A stretch of 64,000 bases of DNA from Alcanivorax sp. (GTDB lineage: Bacteria; Pseudomonadota; Gammaproteobacteria; Pseudomonadales; Alcanivoracaceae), in contig JAIUME010000010.1 of assembly GCA_022565695.1 (NCBI GenBank), forward strand, positions 29,378 to 93,377. The letters run 5' to 3'. Every line of letters begins with the position of its first letter. The first letter of the stretch is position 1. The notes beneath the pieces were generated by a model, which was not told the DNA's origin, made no database searches, and saw only the letters and a program-made list of their open reading frames with translations. Both the position numbers and the translations under genes were made by a program. Shown here in pieces: positions 46,733 through 59,768 of the stretch.

Positions 46733-47773
46733 TTGAGTACTGAAGTCGCCTCGCGCAAGCTCAACCTTGAGCCCTACGATTCCCGTCGCCTGGCCAACCT
46801 GTGTGGCCGGCTGGACGAAAATATCCAGCATATTTCCCGACGTCTCGGCATCGACATCTTCAATCGTGGCAACGAGTTCACGTTCTCCGGTGACGTGGCT
46901 GCGGTGGCCGCGGCCTCCAACGTGATCAGCCTGCTCTACGACCAGGCCGGTGAAGGTCTGGATATCACCCCGGAAATGGTCCACCTGCAACTGCAGGGCA
47001 CCGGTATTGCTGAAGACAATACGGTGGAATTCCCGGCCGACGAACTGGTGATCCGCACCAAACGCACGCGCATTCGCCCGCGCGGCAATCATCAGCGCGA
47101 CTATGTCCGCAGCATTCGCCGCCATGACATCAACTTCGGTATTGGTCCTGCTGGCACCGGCAAGACATGGCTGGCCGTCGCCTGCGCCGTGGAGTCGCTG
47201 GAACGCGGCGAAGTGCAGCGCATCATGCTGGTTCGTCCCGCGGTGGAAGCCGGCGAGAAGCTGGGCTTCCTGCCCGGTGATCTTGCAGAGAAAATCGATC
47301 CTTACCTGCGCCCCTTGTACGATGCCCTGTACGAAATGCTGGGCTTCGAACAGGTCACCAAATATATGGAGCGCAGCGTCATCGAAGTGGCGCCCCTGGC
47401 CTACATGCGCGGCCGCACACTGAACAACAGTTTCATCATTCTTGATGAAGGGCAGAACACCACCATGGAACAGATGAAAATGTTCCTCACCCGCATGGGC
47501 TTCGGCTCCAAAGCGGTGCTGACGGGTGACATGACCCAGGTGGACCTGCCTCGCCATCTGCGCTCCGGGCTGGTGCATGCCCTGGAAGTTCTGGACGGCG
47601 AGAAAGATATCGGCGTGACCCGCTTCGATAGCCGAGACGTGGTCCGGCACCCGTTGGTCCAGCGCATTGTCGAAGCCTATGAGCGTTATGAGCACGACAA
47701 CAATCCTGACGCGCCGTCCCACAAACAGACCGGCGCACATGCCCCCGAAAACAAACATGCCCCCAAAAAATAG
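46733..47773 (+). CDS. phoH: PhoH-like ATPase YbeZ
   Basis: The product has 346 residues. The P-loop is [13 protein letters not shown] (about 138-150), followed by [21 protein letters not shown], and the Walker B-type [20 protein letters not shown]. This is the YbeZ subgroup that pairs with YbeY in ribosome maturation. The start is a TTG at 46733: an in-frame stop at 46721 excludes anything earlier and no ATG gives a complete N-terminus. ybeY overlaps its end. Confidence 0.94.
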   Translation: MSTEVASRKLNLEPYDSRRLANLCGRLDENIQHISRRLGIDIFNRGNEFTFSGDVAAVAAASNVISLLYDQAGEGLDITPEMVHLQLQGTGIAEDNTVEFPADELVIRTKRTRIRPRGNHQRDYVRSIRRHDINFGIGPAGTGKTWLAVACAVESLERGEVQRIMLVRPAVEAGEKLGFLPGDLAEKIDPYLRPLYDALYEMLGFEQVTKYMERSVIEVAPLAYMRGRTLNNSFIILDEGQNTTMEQMKMFLTRMGFGSKAVLTGDMTQVDLPRHLRSGLVHALEVLDGEKDIGVTRFDSRDVVRHPLVQRIVEAYERYEHDNNPDAPSHKQTGAHAPENKHAPKK

Positions 47774-48314
47774 CGCCACCAAGCCCCCCCCTGCCACGGC
47801 GCACCCGGTTGTCATGATACAGCACGGCACAGACGCCGCAGGCCTGCCGCAGGACGATCTGCTGGCAAGCTGGGCACTGGCTGCCGCCGCCGGTGCTGGC
47901 GGCGCGCTGGGGGAAATCACCCTGCGCATCGTCGACCAGGCGGAAAGCCAGGCGCTGAATCTGGCCTATCGGGGCAAGGATGCGCCCACCAATGTGCTGT
48001 CCTTCCCGTTCGAGATGCCGGAAGGGCTGGACATGCCCGACGAGGCCTTGATACTCGGAGACATCGCCATCTGTGCCGAGGTGGTCGCCCTCGAGGCGAG
48101 CGCCCAGCACAAGACGCTGACGGCGCACTGGGCACACATGGTGGTGCACGGCGTGCTGCATCTGCTGGGTTTCGATCACATCAACGCGGCCGATGCCACC
48201 GATATGGAAGCACTCGAGACCGACATTCTCGCGGCGCTGGGCTTTGCTGATCCGTACCTCACGGACGCGATGCAACCCCCGGCCGCACATTCACCTGCAC
48301 TGGATATGGAGTAG
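47757..48314 (+). CDS. ybeY: Endoribonuclease YbeY (rRNA maturation factor)
   Basis: The product has about 185 residues. The zinc motif is [11 protein letters not shown] (HxxxHxxxxxH type), and the upstream [21 protein letters not shown] is diagnostic. It cuts 16S rRNA precursors and is part of 70S quality control. The start is uncertain: ATG 47757 overlaps phoH by 17 bases and is favoured for coupling; ATG 47814 would give [13 protein letters not shown], closer to some homologues. The frame is open to 47667 inside phoH. Confidence 0.93.
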   Translation: MPPKNSATKPPPATAHPVVMIQHGTDAAGLPQDDLLASWALAAAAGAGGALGEITLRIVDQAESQALNLAYRGKDAPTNVLSFPFEMPEGLDMPDEALILGDIAICAEVVALEASAQHKTLTAHWAHMVVHGVLHLLGFDHINAADATDMEALETDILAALGFADPYLTDAMQPPAAHSPALDME

Positions 48315-48316
48315 TC

Positions 48317-49186
48317 ATGCCGGAAGATCATTCCGACAACCCTGGCCGAAGTTGGCTCGACCGGATCACGCACCTGTTTTCCGGCGAGCCCCGCACCCGT
48401 GAAGACCTGACGGAGATGATGCGCGATCTGCGTGACCGGGAGATCATCGACGTCGACACGCTCGGCATCATCGAAGGCGCCCTGCAAGTCGCCGACATGC
48501 AGGTCCGGGAAATCATGATTCCCCGGACACAGATGATTTCCATTCGTGCCACCGCTGACCCGAAGGATTTCCTGCCGGTGATCATCGAGTGCGCGCACTC
48601 CCGTTTCCCGGTACTGGGCGACGACCCGGATGAGGTCATCGGCGTGCTGCTGGCCAAGGACCTGCTGCCACTGGCGCTGGACCCGACGCGCATGGAGCGC
48701 TTCAACATCAAGGATCACGTGCGTCAGGCGTTCATCATTCCGGAATCCAAACGACTGGACTCCCTGTTGCGGGATTTCCGTATCAACCGCAATCACATGG
48801 CCATCGTGGTGAATGAATACGGCGGCATTGCTGGCCTGGTGACCATTGAAGATGTGCTGGAGCAGATCGTCGGCGAGATCGAGGACGAGACCGATGTCGA
48901 GGATGATGATTACCTGATCAAGGGCATCAACAAGGATGAGTACACGGTCAAGGCACTGATCCCCATCGAGGATTTCAACGAGCACTTCGCGTCGGCACTC
49001 AATGATGAGGAATTTGACACCATCGGTGGTCTGGTGATGCAACAATTTGGCAGACTGCCGGAAAGAAACGAGTCTGTGGAGCTGGGGGGATTCAGATTTA
49101 CCGTGCTGAATTCGGATGGGCGCACCATCCGCCTGCTGCGGGTCACACCGCTGCAGGACGCACCGGTACCGGCCGAAGACGGCTGA
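48317..49186 (+). CDS. corC: CorC/YbeX family CBS-domain protein
   Basis: The product has 289 residues. Two CBS domains (about 65-190, with REIMIPRTQMISI and FRINRNHMAIVVNEYGGIAGLVT) are followed by a CorC_HlyC transporter-associated domain ending FRFTVLNSDGRTIRLLRVTP. There are no membrane helices, as in YbeX/CorC. It is linked to Mg/Co export and ribosome metabolism. It starts 2 bases after the ybeY stop. Confidence 0.95.
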   Translation: MPEDHSDNPGRSWLDRITHLFSGEPRTREDLTEMMRDLRDREIIDVDTLGIIEGALQVADMQVREIMIPRTQMISIRATADPKDFLPVIIECAHSRFPVLGDDPDEVIGVLLAKDLLPLALDPTRMERFNIKDHVRQAFIIPESKRLDSLLRDFRINRNHMAIVVNEYGGIAGLVTIEDVLEQIVGEIEDETDVEDDDYLIKGINKDEYTVKALIPIEDFNEHFASALNDEEFDTIGGLVMQQFGRLPERNESVELGGFRFTVLNSDGRTIRLLRVTPLQDAPVPAEDG

Positions 49187-49202
49187 CCTACCCAACGCCC
49201 TG

Positions 49203-49239
49203 CACAGCACCATTCACAGCACCATGCACACAGCACCAT
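49203..49239. repeat. Three direct repeats of 11 bp
   Basis: CACAGCACCAT occurs at 49203-49213, 49215-49225 and 49229-49239 with 1- and 3-base spacers, just after corC. A related unit, GACAGCACCAA, is repeated before proA (61277-61309). Confidence 0.85.
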
Positions 49240-49259
49240 ACATAGATAACACCATAAAA

Positions 49260-49310
49260 GGCGGGATAACCCGCCTGCCGGGGAGGCTCCCCCCCATGTC
49301 AGCGGGAGCC
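49260..49310 (+). terminator. Two hairpins after corC
   Basis: GGCGGG-ATAA-CCCGCC (49260-49275) and GGCTCCC/GGGAGCC (49285-49291 and 49304-49310). Neither has a proper T-run. The first may end the phoH-ybeY-corC message; the second lies 23 bases before the next start. Confidence 0.45.
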
Positions 49311-49333
49311 TGAAGCGCTTTTGGGGGCCCATC

Positions 49334-50839
49334 ATGATTCCGTTGCCAGACAAGGCGGCACCAGAACATCCGCAGTCCGAATCCGCCTTGCCCGGGCCGG
49401 GCTCCCTGCCGTGGGTGTGCCTGGGGTATCTGCTGATCACCCTGGTGGTGTTACTGACCTGGCAACGCAGCCAGGAGACACTGGAAGACGGGCTGCATGA
49501 CGCCTATGTGGAAAGCGGCCTGCTGGATATGGAATTGCCCGTGTACACCTCCTGGTTGCGGCTGCAGGGTAATATCCAGACCGCCTGGGCGCTGGAACAG
49601 GCACGGGACGCCGGGGACACACGGCCCGTATTCCGGTTGATGGCATTTGATCGACAATTCGATGCCGCCCACAGAACCGATGCCCAGCGGTACTGGAGTG
49701 GCGAGCAGATTCATCGCTGGCGCGGGCTCAAGGATGCCTTTCTGGCCGGCGCCGACGGCCTGCCCTGGGTCGTGGCAGGCCTGAACCCGGCGCAACCTGC
49801 GCCGGGCAGTTTCCTGTCCCTGCATGGATTGAGCACCGGCCTGCTGGGCTGGCTGGTGGGCGCGCTGGCCCTGGTCTGGCTCGGCTGGGCACTGGAAGGC
49901 GCGCTGGGCTGGCGCCGCATGCTGATACTCTGGCCGCTGGCCGGCTTGTTGGCCACGGTGGTCACGGCGCTGGTGCTGCGCAACGGCCAGGCGACATTAC
50001 ACAGCAGTCAGTATGTCTACGGCGGCCACATCATGGTCTCTGCTGCGGTGGGCATGTATGTCGGCCGGTTCGGCTTACAACGGTTACGTGTGTTGTTGCC
50101 CGGCCGCACGCTGACCACGATGCCCGCCTGGCCTGCCTGGGTGTTCCTGCCGGTCTGGCTGCCGATACCCTGGGTGGCCATGGCAGCCGGCCAGCACTGG
50201 ATCGGAGCATTGTCCGGCCTGCTCGCTGGCGCAGCCATGGTGCAACTGACTCGGGTACCGGGCGTGCCGGATATGCGCGATCAGGAAGACAGCGGACCGG
50301 ATGCGCAGGCCGAGCAACTGGCCCAGGCCTGGGCGGCACAGGGCACCATGGCCTTTAGCGATGCGCGGCGCGGGTTCGAGGCCATTGTGGCGGCGGCGCC
50401 GGAGAACTTTGCCGCGCACCTTTTTTCCGCGCACTGTGGGCTTTACCAGAACCTCAAACTGCAACCAAAGCAGCCCGCCTTTGCCGCGCAAGCGATTCAA
50501 CTGCTGAGCCTGCCGCTGACCGCCCCGGGCGAGCAGCGCCAGCAACATCAGATATGGCGGGAAGCCTCGGCGCTACTGGGCGCAGAACTGGTATTGCCCG
50601 TGGCCACGCAGCAGCAACTGATCTGCCATTTCGCTGCCATTGATGCCCTCAGCGATGCCGAGGCGTTGCTCGCCCGGCAAACTGACGGCCAGTCGGATGA
50701 GGCACTTGATGAAGATCCTGATGATTCAACGGACGGCATGATCAAGGCGTTGCGCGCACTGGCAGAGGGCTTCACCCGGCGCGGCAACACCAGCAAGGCG
50801 CGTCACTATCTCTCAAAAGCCCTGTCTTTTAAAAATTGA
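49334..50839 (+). CDS. Rhomboid-like membrane protein with TPR-like C-terminus, probably not a protease
   Basis: The product has 501 residues. Residues about 25-310 contain six to seven hydrophobic helices in rhomboid order, and AAGQHWIGALSGLLAGAAM resembles the rhomboid last-helix histidine motif. The GxSG serine site expected earlier is not found: that position reads YVYGGHIMVSAAVG. Residues about 325-501 are soluble and helical, resembling TPR repeats (EGFTRRGNTSKARHYLSKAL). It is therefore likely a pseudo-rhomboid (inference). It converges on the 50847-52247 gene with a 7-base gap. Confidence 0.65.
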   Translation: MIPLPDKAAPEHPQSESALPGPGSLPWVCLGYLLITLVVLLTWQRSQETLEDGLHDAYVESGLLDMELPVYTSWLRLQGNIQTAWALEQARDAGDTRPVFRLMAFDRQFDAAHRTDAQRYWSGEQIHRWRGLKDAFLAGADGLPWVVAGLNPAQPAPGSFLSLHGLSTGLLGWLVGALALVWLGWALEGALGWRRMLILWPLAGLLATVVTALVLRNGQATLHSSQYVYGGHIMVSAAVGMYVGRFGLQRLRVLLPGRTLTTMPAWPAWVFLPVWLPIPWVAMAAGQHWIGALSGLLAGAAMVQLTRVPGVPDMRDQEDSGPDAQAEQLAQAWAAQGTMAFSDARRGFEAIVAAAPENFAAHLFSAHCGLYQNLKLQPKQPAFAAQAIQLLSLPLTAPGEQRQQHQIWREASALLGAELVLPVATQQQLICHFAAIDALSDAEALLARQTDGQSDEALDEDPDDSTDGMIKALRALAEGFTRRGNTSKARHYLSKALSFKN

Positions 50840-50846
50840 TTCTTTG

Positions 50847-52247
50847 CTAGAGCCCCACCTCAGCGCGACAGGCGCGGGTCTGTTCACGGTGGCGGGGCTC
50901 GCGGAACCGGTTTTCGAGAAACCGCAGGAACGGCTCCGCCTTGGCGGGCAGTGACAGATCCAGCGCCAGGATGCGCACCAGCAAAAGATATGCCTCCGCC
51001 AGCCCGTGCCATTCCGGCGCGCGCTTGTGCAGATCCTGCAACATCCACAGCGCCGCCTTCGGCTGCCCCGCGTCCCGCAGAGACTGCGCCAACGCCGTGC
51101 ACAGCGCCGGATCCGCCGGGCGGTAATCTGCCTCGGCCTCGCGCAGCTGCCGCAGCGCATCAGGCAGCCGGTAGCCCTGCCCCGCCTTGATGATCGCCGC
51201 CAGCCAGTCCTCCGACTGCGCCAGCACCTCCTGCTCCCGCCCCAGCGCCTGCAGCATGCGCATGTAGTCATCATTCAGCGCCAGCGATTCCGGCTGCTTG
51301 TCCAACCGGTTACGCAACACGCTGAGCACCTTGTCATAACGGCCCTCATACAGCAGGACTTCCTGACGTCGCACATCCTCAGGGCGCCGGGCACGCATCC
51401 GGCGTTCACGGGCCTGCCGCTGCCGGGTCGGCAAATCCAGCACGTCCTGCCACTGGCACGCGAGAAAACCGAGCAGGGCGACCAGGGTCAGCCAGCCAGC
51501 TCCGACCAGCACTGCCAGTACCGGCCCCGCCAGCCACGCCGGCAGCATGTCCGCCAGTACCCAGGTCAGCGCCAGCAATGCCGCGCCGCCAAAGGCGATC
51601 GCCAGCGCAGCCAGCAGGCCGGTGCCACCCAGCAGCAGAATGGGGCGCAGTATCCCGCGCAGTGCCGCCGGCAACTGGCCGTCACGCAACAGCTCGATCA
51701 GCAGCGGGGCACTCAGCAATAACATGAACGCGAGCGCAGCCTGGGCTGGCCAGAAGCCCGCCACAGGCCCGGCCAGCTGCGCCAGCGCCAGCGGCACGGC
51801 CACCAACAGCAAGGCCAGCGCCGCATGTTGCAGGGAAAGCCCCAGGGAAGTGGTATCGCGCAGCTCGGACACCGGCAGTGGCTGCAAGCGGCCATTGGCC
51901 ATCGCCGTCATCATCAGCGCGCCATAGTGGACAGGCACCAGCGCGGGCAGCGCCAGCAGCGGCCACAGCACGGGATTCGCAGCCAGCAAGACCGCCGGCA
52001 ACGCCGCCAGCACCAGCATCAGCAAGGCCTGTGGGTGTGTCGCCTGACGCAGACACCAGGGCAGCATCTGCCAGAATGGTGTGGCCGCCAGCGGCGACAA
52101 CAGCGGCTCCACCGCCTTGTTGGACAACAGACTACGGGCGCCGGCATGCTGATCGCCGCCGACGCAGTCATCGCACAGGTGGATACCGTCTTGCGGACAA
52201 TACCAGTGAGCACGCGTGCCTGGATGGTACTTGCAAACCTGTTTCAT
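50847..52247 (-). CDS. B-box-like zinc finger membrane protein with C-terminal TPR-like repeats
   Basis: The product has 466 residues. The N-terminus reads CKYHPGTRAHWYCPQDGIHL followed by CDDC and a later His, a B-box-type zinc site (C-H-C-C/D-C-H). Residues about 80-280 hold six hydrophobic helices; the last 170 are soluble helical repeats of TPR character (VLRNRLDKQPESLALNDDYM). Function unknown. It starts at 52247 with GGGGGAT upstream. Architecture (membrane core plus TPR tail) mirrors the convergent neighbour, suggesting they work together. Confidence 0.7.
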   Translation of the reverse strand: MKQVCKYHPGTRAHWYCPQDGIHLCDDCVGGDQHAGARSLLSNKAVEPLLSPLAATPFWQMLPWCLRQATHPQALLMLVLAALPAVLLAANPVLWPLLALPALVPVHYGALMMTAMANGRLQPLPVSELRDTTSLGLSLQHAALALLLVAVPLALAQLAGPVAGFWPAQAALAFMLLLSAPLLIELLRDGQLPAALRGILRPILLLGGTGLLAALAIAFGGAALLALTWVLADMLPAWLAGPVLAVLVGAGWLTLVALLGFLACQWQDVLDLPTRQRQARERRMRARRPEDVRRQEVLLYEGRYDKVLSVLRNRLDKQPESLALNDDYMRMLQALGREQEVLAQSEDWLAAIIKAGQGYRLPDALRQLREAEADYRPADPALCTALAQSLRDAGQPKAALWMLQDLHKRAPEWHGLAEAYLLLVRILALDLSLPAKAEPFLRFLENRFREPRHREQTRACRAEVGL

Positions 52248-52369
52248 TATGATCCCCCAAACGCTGGCATGCCGGTCCGCGTGTCTGCATCGTCTTGCGC
52301 GATGGCTTTCCGACACATGGCAACCAGGCTGCTCGCGCTCCATTCTTCACTGAATAGCGACCAGGCTCA

Positions 52370-53881
52370 ATGCTGATGCGATGTTTTGCCCTGCTTGCCG
52401 GGCTGATTTACCCCCTTGCCTTCTCGCCGTTCGAGCTGTGGCCGTTGATGCTGGTGAGCATCGCTGTCGCCTGGCGGACATTGCAGGGCGTCAGCGCGCG
52501 TGAAGCTTTTCTACGCGGCTGGCTCTACGGCGTCGGCCTGTTCGGCTATGGCGTGTCCTGGGTGCATGTGAGCATGCACGATTACGGCGATACCCCGATG
52601 TGGCTGGCCGTGCCGATGACCGGGCTGTTTGCGGCGTTTCTCGCGCTGTTCCCCGCGATCCTGTTCAGCCTCTGCGCGCGCCTTGGCCGCGCCCCGGCCA
52701 CCTTGCTGTTTGCCGGTCTGTGGCTGTTGCTGGATGTGCTGCGCGGCTGGCTGCTCACCGGCTTCCCCTGGCTGTACGCGGGCTACGCCATGATCGACAC
52801 GCCGCTCAGGGGCCTGGCGCCGCTGGGCGGCATCTGGCTGGTCACGCTGGCGACCGTGCTGACCGGCGTCACCCTCGGCACGCTACTGTACTGGCAGCGC
52901 GACGGTGAACGCTGGCGCCCGGTTGGCCTGCGCATCATCGCCGCACCCGCGCTGCTGACACTGGTTGCCTGGGGTGCCGGCAGCGTGACGGAGCCCGGTC
53001 GTTTCGTCACCGAGGCCGCAGCGCCTGCCCGCGTCGCCCTGCCCCAGGGCAATATCCCCCAGGACCTGCGCTGGCAGATGACCATGCGCCTGGCCACCCG
53101 GGATATCTATGCCGACCTCACCGCTACCGTGCCGGAAAATCACCTGGTGATCTGGCCCGAGTCCGCATTGACCGAATTCTTTGATACGGCAGAGGAGTTT
53201 CTCACCGAGCAGGGGGAACTGCTGGCGCAACGCGGTGGTGCGCTGATCACCGGCATCCCCAGCCGCGAAGCCACACCGCTGCGCATCGAGTATTTCAACA
53301 GCATTGCCGTGGTCGCCGGCGGCGAGGGGCTGTATCACAAGCAGAAGCTGGTGCCCTTCGGCGAATACGTGCCCCTGCAATCCCTGCTGCGCGGGCTGAT
53401 TCCCTTCTTCGATCTGCCCATGTCGAGCTTTACGCGCGGCCACCCGGACCAGCCCAATCTGCTGGCCATGGGCCAGGCGGTATCACCCTTCATCTGCTAT
53501 GAAATTCTCTACCCGGAGCTGGTCGCACGCCGGGCGCAGAACAGCAATGTGCTGATCACCGTCAGCAACGATGCCTGGTTCGGCACCTCCGCCGGGCCCC
53601 ATCAGCATTTCCAGATGGCACGCCTGCGGGCGGTGGAAACCGGGCGCTGGTTGCTGCGCGGCACCAACAACGGCATCACTGCCATCGTCGATCCCGACGG
53701 CCGGGTCACCGACCAGTTGCCACAGTTCGAGCGGGGGGTCTTGCTGGGAGAGTATGTCCCCATGACCGGCATGACGCCGTATATGCGCCTTGGCGGCTGG
53801 CCCGTATGGCTGCTGGCCGCCCTGCTGTGCCTCAGTGGCCTCTATGGCCGACGGCGGGCCATGCAGGAAGAGCAGTGGTGA
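52370..53881 (+). CDS. lnt: Apolipoprotein N-acyltransferase
   Basis: The product has 503 residues with about seven membrane helices and a periplasmic nitrilase-like domain (about 220-470). The catalytic triad is visible: Glu in WPESALTEFF, Lys in KQKLVPFGEYVPL and Cys in SPFICYEILYPEL. It adds the third acyl chain to lipoproteins, such as those at 38506 and 57135. It normally follows corC; here two extra genes separate them. Confidence 0.96.
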   Translation: MLMRCFALLAGLIYPLAFSPFELWPLMLVSIAVAWRTLQGVSAREAFLRGWLYGVGLFGYGVSWVHVSMHDYGDTPMWLAVPMTGLFAAFLALFPAILFSLCARLGRAPATLLFAGLWLLLDVLRGWLLTGFPWLYAGYAMIDTPLRGLAPLGGIWLVTLATVLTGVTLGTLLYWQRDGERWRPVGLRIIAAPALLTLVAWGAGSVTEPGRFVTEAAAPARVALPQGNIPQDLRWQMTMRLATRDIYADLTATVPENHLVIWPESALTEFFDTAEEFLTEQGELLAQRGGALITGIPSREATPLRIEYFNSIAVVAGGEGLYHKQKLVPFGEYVPLQSLLRGLIPFFDLPMSSFTRGHPDQPNLLAMGQAVSPFICYEILYPELVARRAQNSNVLITVSNDAWFGTSAGPHQHFQMARLRAVETGRWLLRGTNNGITAIVDPDGRVTDQLPQFERGVLLGEYVPMTGMTPYMRLGGWPVWLLAALLCLSGLYGRRRAMQEEQW

Positions 53882-53891
53882 TCAGCGCGGA

Positions 53892-57120
<3,229 letters not shown>

Positions 57121-57134
57121 AACGGGGTGAGCGG

Positions 57135-57773
57135 ATGAAATCCCTGATTATCGTCATGGCTGTCGCACTGCTGCTGAGCGCCTGCGGCTGGCAATTGCGC
57201 AGCGCGCCACAGTACCTGGCTCTGGAGAGCGTGTCGCTGGACGGCGGCAGCCATGATCTCCGTCGGCGCGTCTCCATGGCGCTGGAAGACAGCGGCGTAC
57301 TGGTGCACAACGATTCGCTGCGACGGCTGCAGATTTCGGATGAAACCTGGGACCGGCGCACGGTAGCTGTCGACGCCCAGGGGCGTGCCGCAGAAATCGA
57401 ATTGCGCTACGGCTTCAACTGGCAACTCAGGGAATTCAACGGCGCCGGTGCAAACGGCTCCGCGAGCTCATCCCGCTCATCCCGCTCGGCAACGGGCAGC
57501 TCCGAGGGCGCGACACTTACTCCGCGTCGCCGGATCAATCTCATCAGAAATTTCAACTTCGATGCGGCCAATGCGACGGCCGCCAGTGATGAAGAGCGCT
57601 TCACCCGCCAGGACATGTTCGAAGACGCCACGCTGCAGCTGCTGCGCCAACTGGACGCAGCAAGCCGCCAGCTGATCGAGGACGAAGCCCTGGATGCCGA
57701 TATTCCGGTGGAGCGCTATGACGGCGCACCGCCACGCCCCTCGCGTAGCGGCCCGGCTGGCAGTCTGCGCTGA
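57135..57773 (+). CDS. lptE: LPS-assembly lipoprotein LptE
   Basis: The product has 212 residues. Lipoprotein signal MKSLIIVMAVALLLSAC is followed by GWQLRS, the LptE hallmark. It plugs the LptD barrel in the outer membrane to deliver LPS. Residues about 113-128 are a Ser/Arg-rich loop (SASSSRSSRSATGSS) that is longer than usual. The start at 57135 follows GGGGTGA; an earlier ATG at 57117 overlaps the leuS stop. holA begins on its last base. Confidence 0.93.
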   Translation: MKSLIIVMAVALLLSACGWQLRSAPQYLALESVSLDGGSHDLRRRVSMALEDSGVLVHNDSLRRLQISDETWDRRTVAVDAQGRAAEIELRYGFNWQLREFNGAGANGSASSSRSSRSATGSSEGATLTPRRRINLIRNFNFDAANATAASDEERFTRQDMFEDATLQLLRQLDAASRQLIEDEALDADIPVERYDGAPPRPSRSGPAGSLR

Positions 57774-58774
57774 TGCAGCTGAAAGCGGAGCAACTCACCC
57801 GTCACCTGGGCCAGCAATTGCTGCCCATGTATCTGGTAGCCGGCGACGAACCGTTCCAGCTCGGCGAGTGCACCGACCTGATCCGCCGCCATGCCCGCGA
57901 CAAGGGCTACGCCGAACGGCATCTGTTCAGCAGTGACACCGGTATCGACTGGGACGGGGTCTACAGCGAAGCCCACAGCATGAGCCTGTTCGGCGGCCAG
58001 CGGCTGATCGAAATCCGGCTTGGCACCAAACGCCCGGACAAGGCGGCCAGCGAGACGCTGGTGCAACTGTGCAAGGAACCGGCACCCGACACCCTGCTGC
58101 TGATCAGCGCTTCGAAACTGGACCGGCGCAAGGACATGAACAGCGCCTGGGTCAAGGCCGTCAGCGGCATCGGCGCGCTGATAGAGATCTGGCCGGTCCA
58201 GCCAGGCCGACTGCCACACTGGATCGAAGGGCGCCTGCGCCAGGCCGGCCTCAGCGCCACCCCCGACGCCATTGCCCTGATGTGCGAGCGCAGCGAAGGC
58301 AATCTGCTGGCCTGCGCCCAGGAAATCGACAAGCTGGCGCTGTTGTTCCCCGGCGGCACCATCGAGCCAGCGCAGATCCAGCAGGCCATGGGCAACAGCA
58401 GCCGCTTCAGCCCGTTTGACCTGGGCGATGCCATCACCGCCAGCGATCTGCCCCGTGCGCTGCGCATCATCGACACGCTGCGCAGCGAAGGCGTAGAGAT
58501 CCCCGTGGTGCTATGGGGTGTAGCCCGGGATGTGCGCGCCATGGCCGCGATGGCGGCCGGCCAGGCCCCCGGCGGCATGCCGCCGCAGCGCCTGCGTCAG
58601 CTCGAAGGTGTGGCGCGCAAGCTGGGCCAGGATTCGCTGCAGCAGGCACTGATTCTGGCCGCCCGCGTCGACCAGACCCTCAAGGGCATGCAGGGCGGCG
58701 ATCCCTGGCAGCACCTCACCACACTGGTCATGCGCCTGTGCGGGAAACCACTGCCAAACCTGTACGAGCGCTGA
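57773..58774 (+). CDS. holA: DNA polymerase III subunit delta
   Basis: The product has 333 residues. Family marks are YLVAGDEPFQLGEC at the N-terminus, the middle SLFGGQRLIEIRLG, and the C-terminal LEGVARKLGQDSLQQALI and LTTLVMRLCGK. Delta opens the beta clamp in the clamp loader. The ATG overlaps the lptE stop by one base; leuS-lptE-holA form one unit. Confidence 0.95.
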   Translation: MQLKAEQLTRHLGQQLLPMYLVAGDEPFQLGECTDLIRRHARDKGYAERHLFSSDTGIDWDGVYSEAHSMSLFGGQRLIEIRLGTKRPDKAASETLVQLCKEPAPDTLLLISASKLDRRKDMNSAWVKAVSGIGALIEIWPVQPGRLPHWIEGRLRQAGLSATPDAIALMCERSEGNLLACAQEIDKLALLFPGGTIEPAQIQQAMGNSSRFSPFDLGDAITASDLPRALRIIDTLRSEGVEIPVVLWGVARDVRAMAAMAAGQAPGGMPPQRLRQLEGVARKLGQDSLQQALILAARVDQTLKGMQGGDPWQHLTTLVMRLCGKPLPNLYER

Positions 58775-58878
58775 TCCCGGCGCTCCGGTCACACTGCTCG
58801 TTTTGTCCCCAAAGGCCGTGCATCCGGCCCGGTCATGCTGCTAACCTCGCTAGTCCATATTTGCCATGATTGCCCGCT

Positions 58879-59745
58879 ATGACATCCGCCATGAACCAGG
58901 ACAAGACCGACACGTCATCCATCAGTTTCACCGCCCTGTATACGGGCCATGTGTGGACCGCCAACGGACTGTCTGCGCCCAGCTTCCACACCCGCATGGG
59001 CAGTTTCTATTACCATGCGCTGGCGCCCTTCGAGTATGTCGGCGGCAAACTGGCCGGCGGCAATATCCGCACCTTCCTGCTGCAACGCCACCATCTGATC
59101 GATCATCTGGTCAGTCGTGCCATTGAAGAGGAAGGCGTCACCCAGGTGCTCGAGATTGCCTGTGGGCTGTCACCACGGGGCTGCCGTTTTACGGAAAAGT
59201 ATCCGCAGCTGAAATACGTGGAGGCCGACCTGCCTGAGATGGCAGACCGCAAACAGCGTCTGCTGGCCCAGGCCGCAGCACTCAGCCCGCAGCATCTGGC
59301 TGTGCCATTGAATGTCTTTTCCCGAGAGGGCAACGACTCACTGGAAAGCGTCATTGCGGAATGCTTTGACGCCGACAAGCCGCTGCTGGTGATTACCGAA
59401 GGCCTGGTGAATTATTTTGATCTCGACACCATCAACGGCTTCTGGGAACGCTTGCGCGCTTGCCTGCAACAACAGGCTGGCGGTATTTACCTGACCGACA
59501 ATTATCCCCTGCTGCACGATCACCCCTTCCACCGCACCATGAAAGTGCTGCGCGGGCTGCTGGGCACCGTGTCACGCAGTCGGGTGAGTTTTCATTTCGG
59601 TAGCGATGCCGAAGCAAAACAGCATTTTGAGGCCTGTGGCTTCGCACCGGTAACGGTGCACAACCCGAAGGATTACTACGCCACGCTGCCAATGCCGCAG
59701 TCCCGGGGCAATCCGTTTGTCAGAGTCATCGAAGCCCGGGTCTGA
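58879..59745 (+). CDS. LCMT-like class I SAM-dependent methyltransferase
   Basis: The product has about 288 residues. Motif I is VLEIACGLSPRGCRFTEKYP, then YVEADLPEMADRKQRLL and LLVITEGLVNYFD, typical of the leucine carboxyl methyltransferase (PPM/LCMT) group, many of which in bacteria act on small molecules. Substrate unknown. The start is unclear (ATG 58879 or 58891; no good ribosome site). It is not part of the usual holA-proA order. Confidence 0.85.
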   Translation: MTSAMNQDKTDTSSISFTALYTGHVWTANGLSAPSFHTRMGSFYYHALAPFEYVGGKLAGGNIRTFLLQRHHLIDHLVSRAIEEEGVTQVLEIACGLSPRGCRFTEKYPQLKYVEADLPEMADRKQRLLAQAAALSPQHLAVPLNVFSREGNDSLESVIAECFDADKPLLVITEGLVNYFDLDTINGFWERLRACLQQQAGGIYLTDNYPLLHDHPFHRTMKVLRGLLGTVSRSRVSFHFGSDAEAKQHFEACGFAPVTVHNPKDYYATLPMPQSRGNPFVRVIEARV

Positions 59746-59768
59746 ACGACCCGGGCCTGTTATCACGA

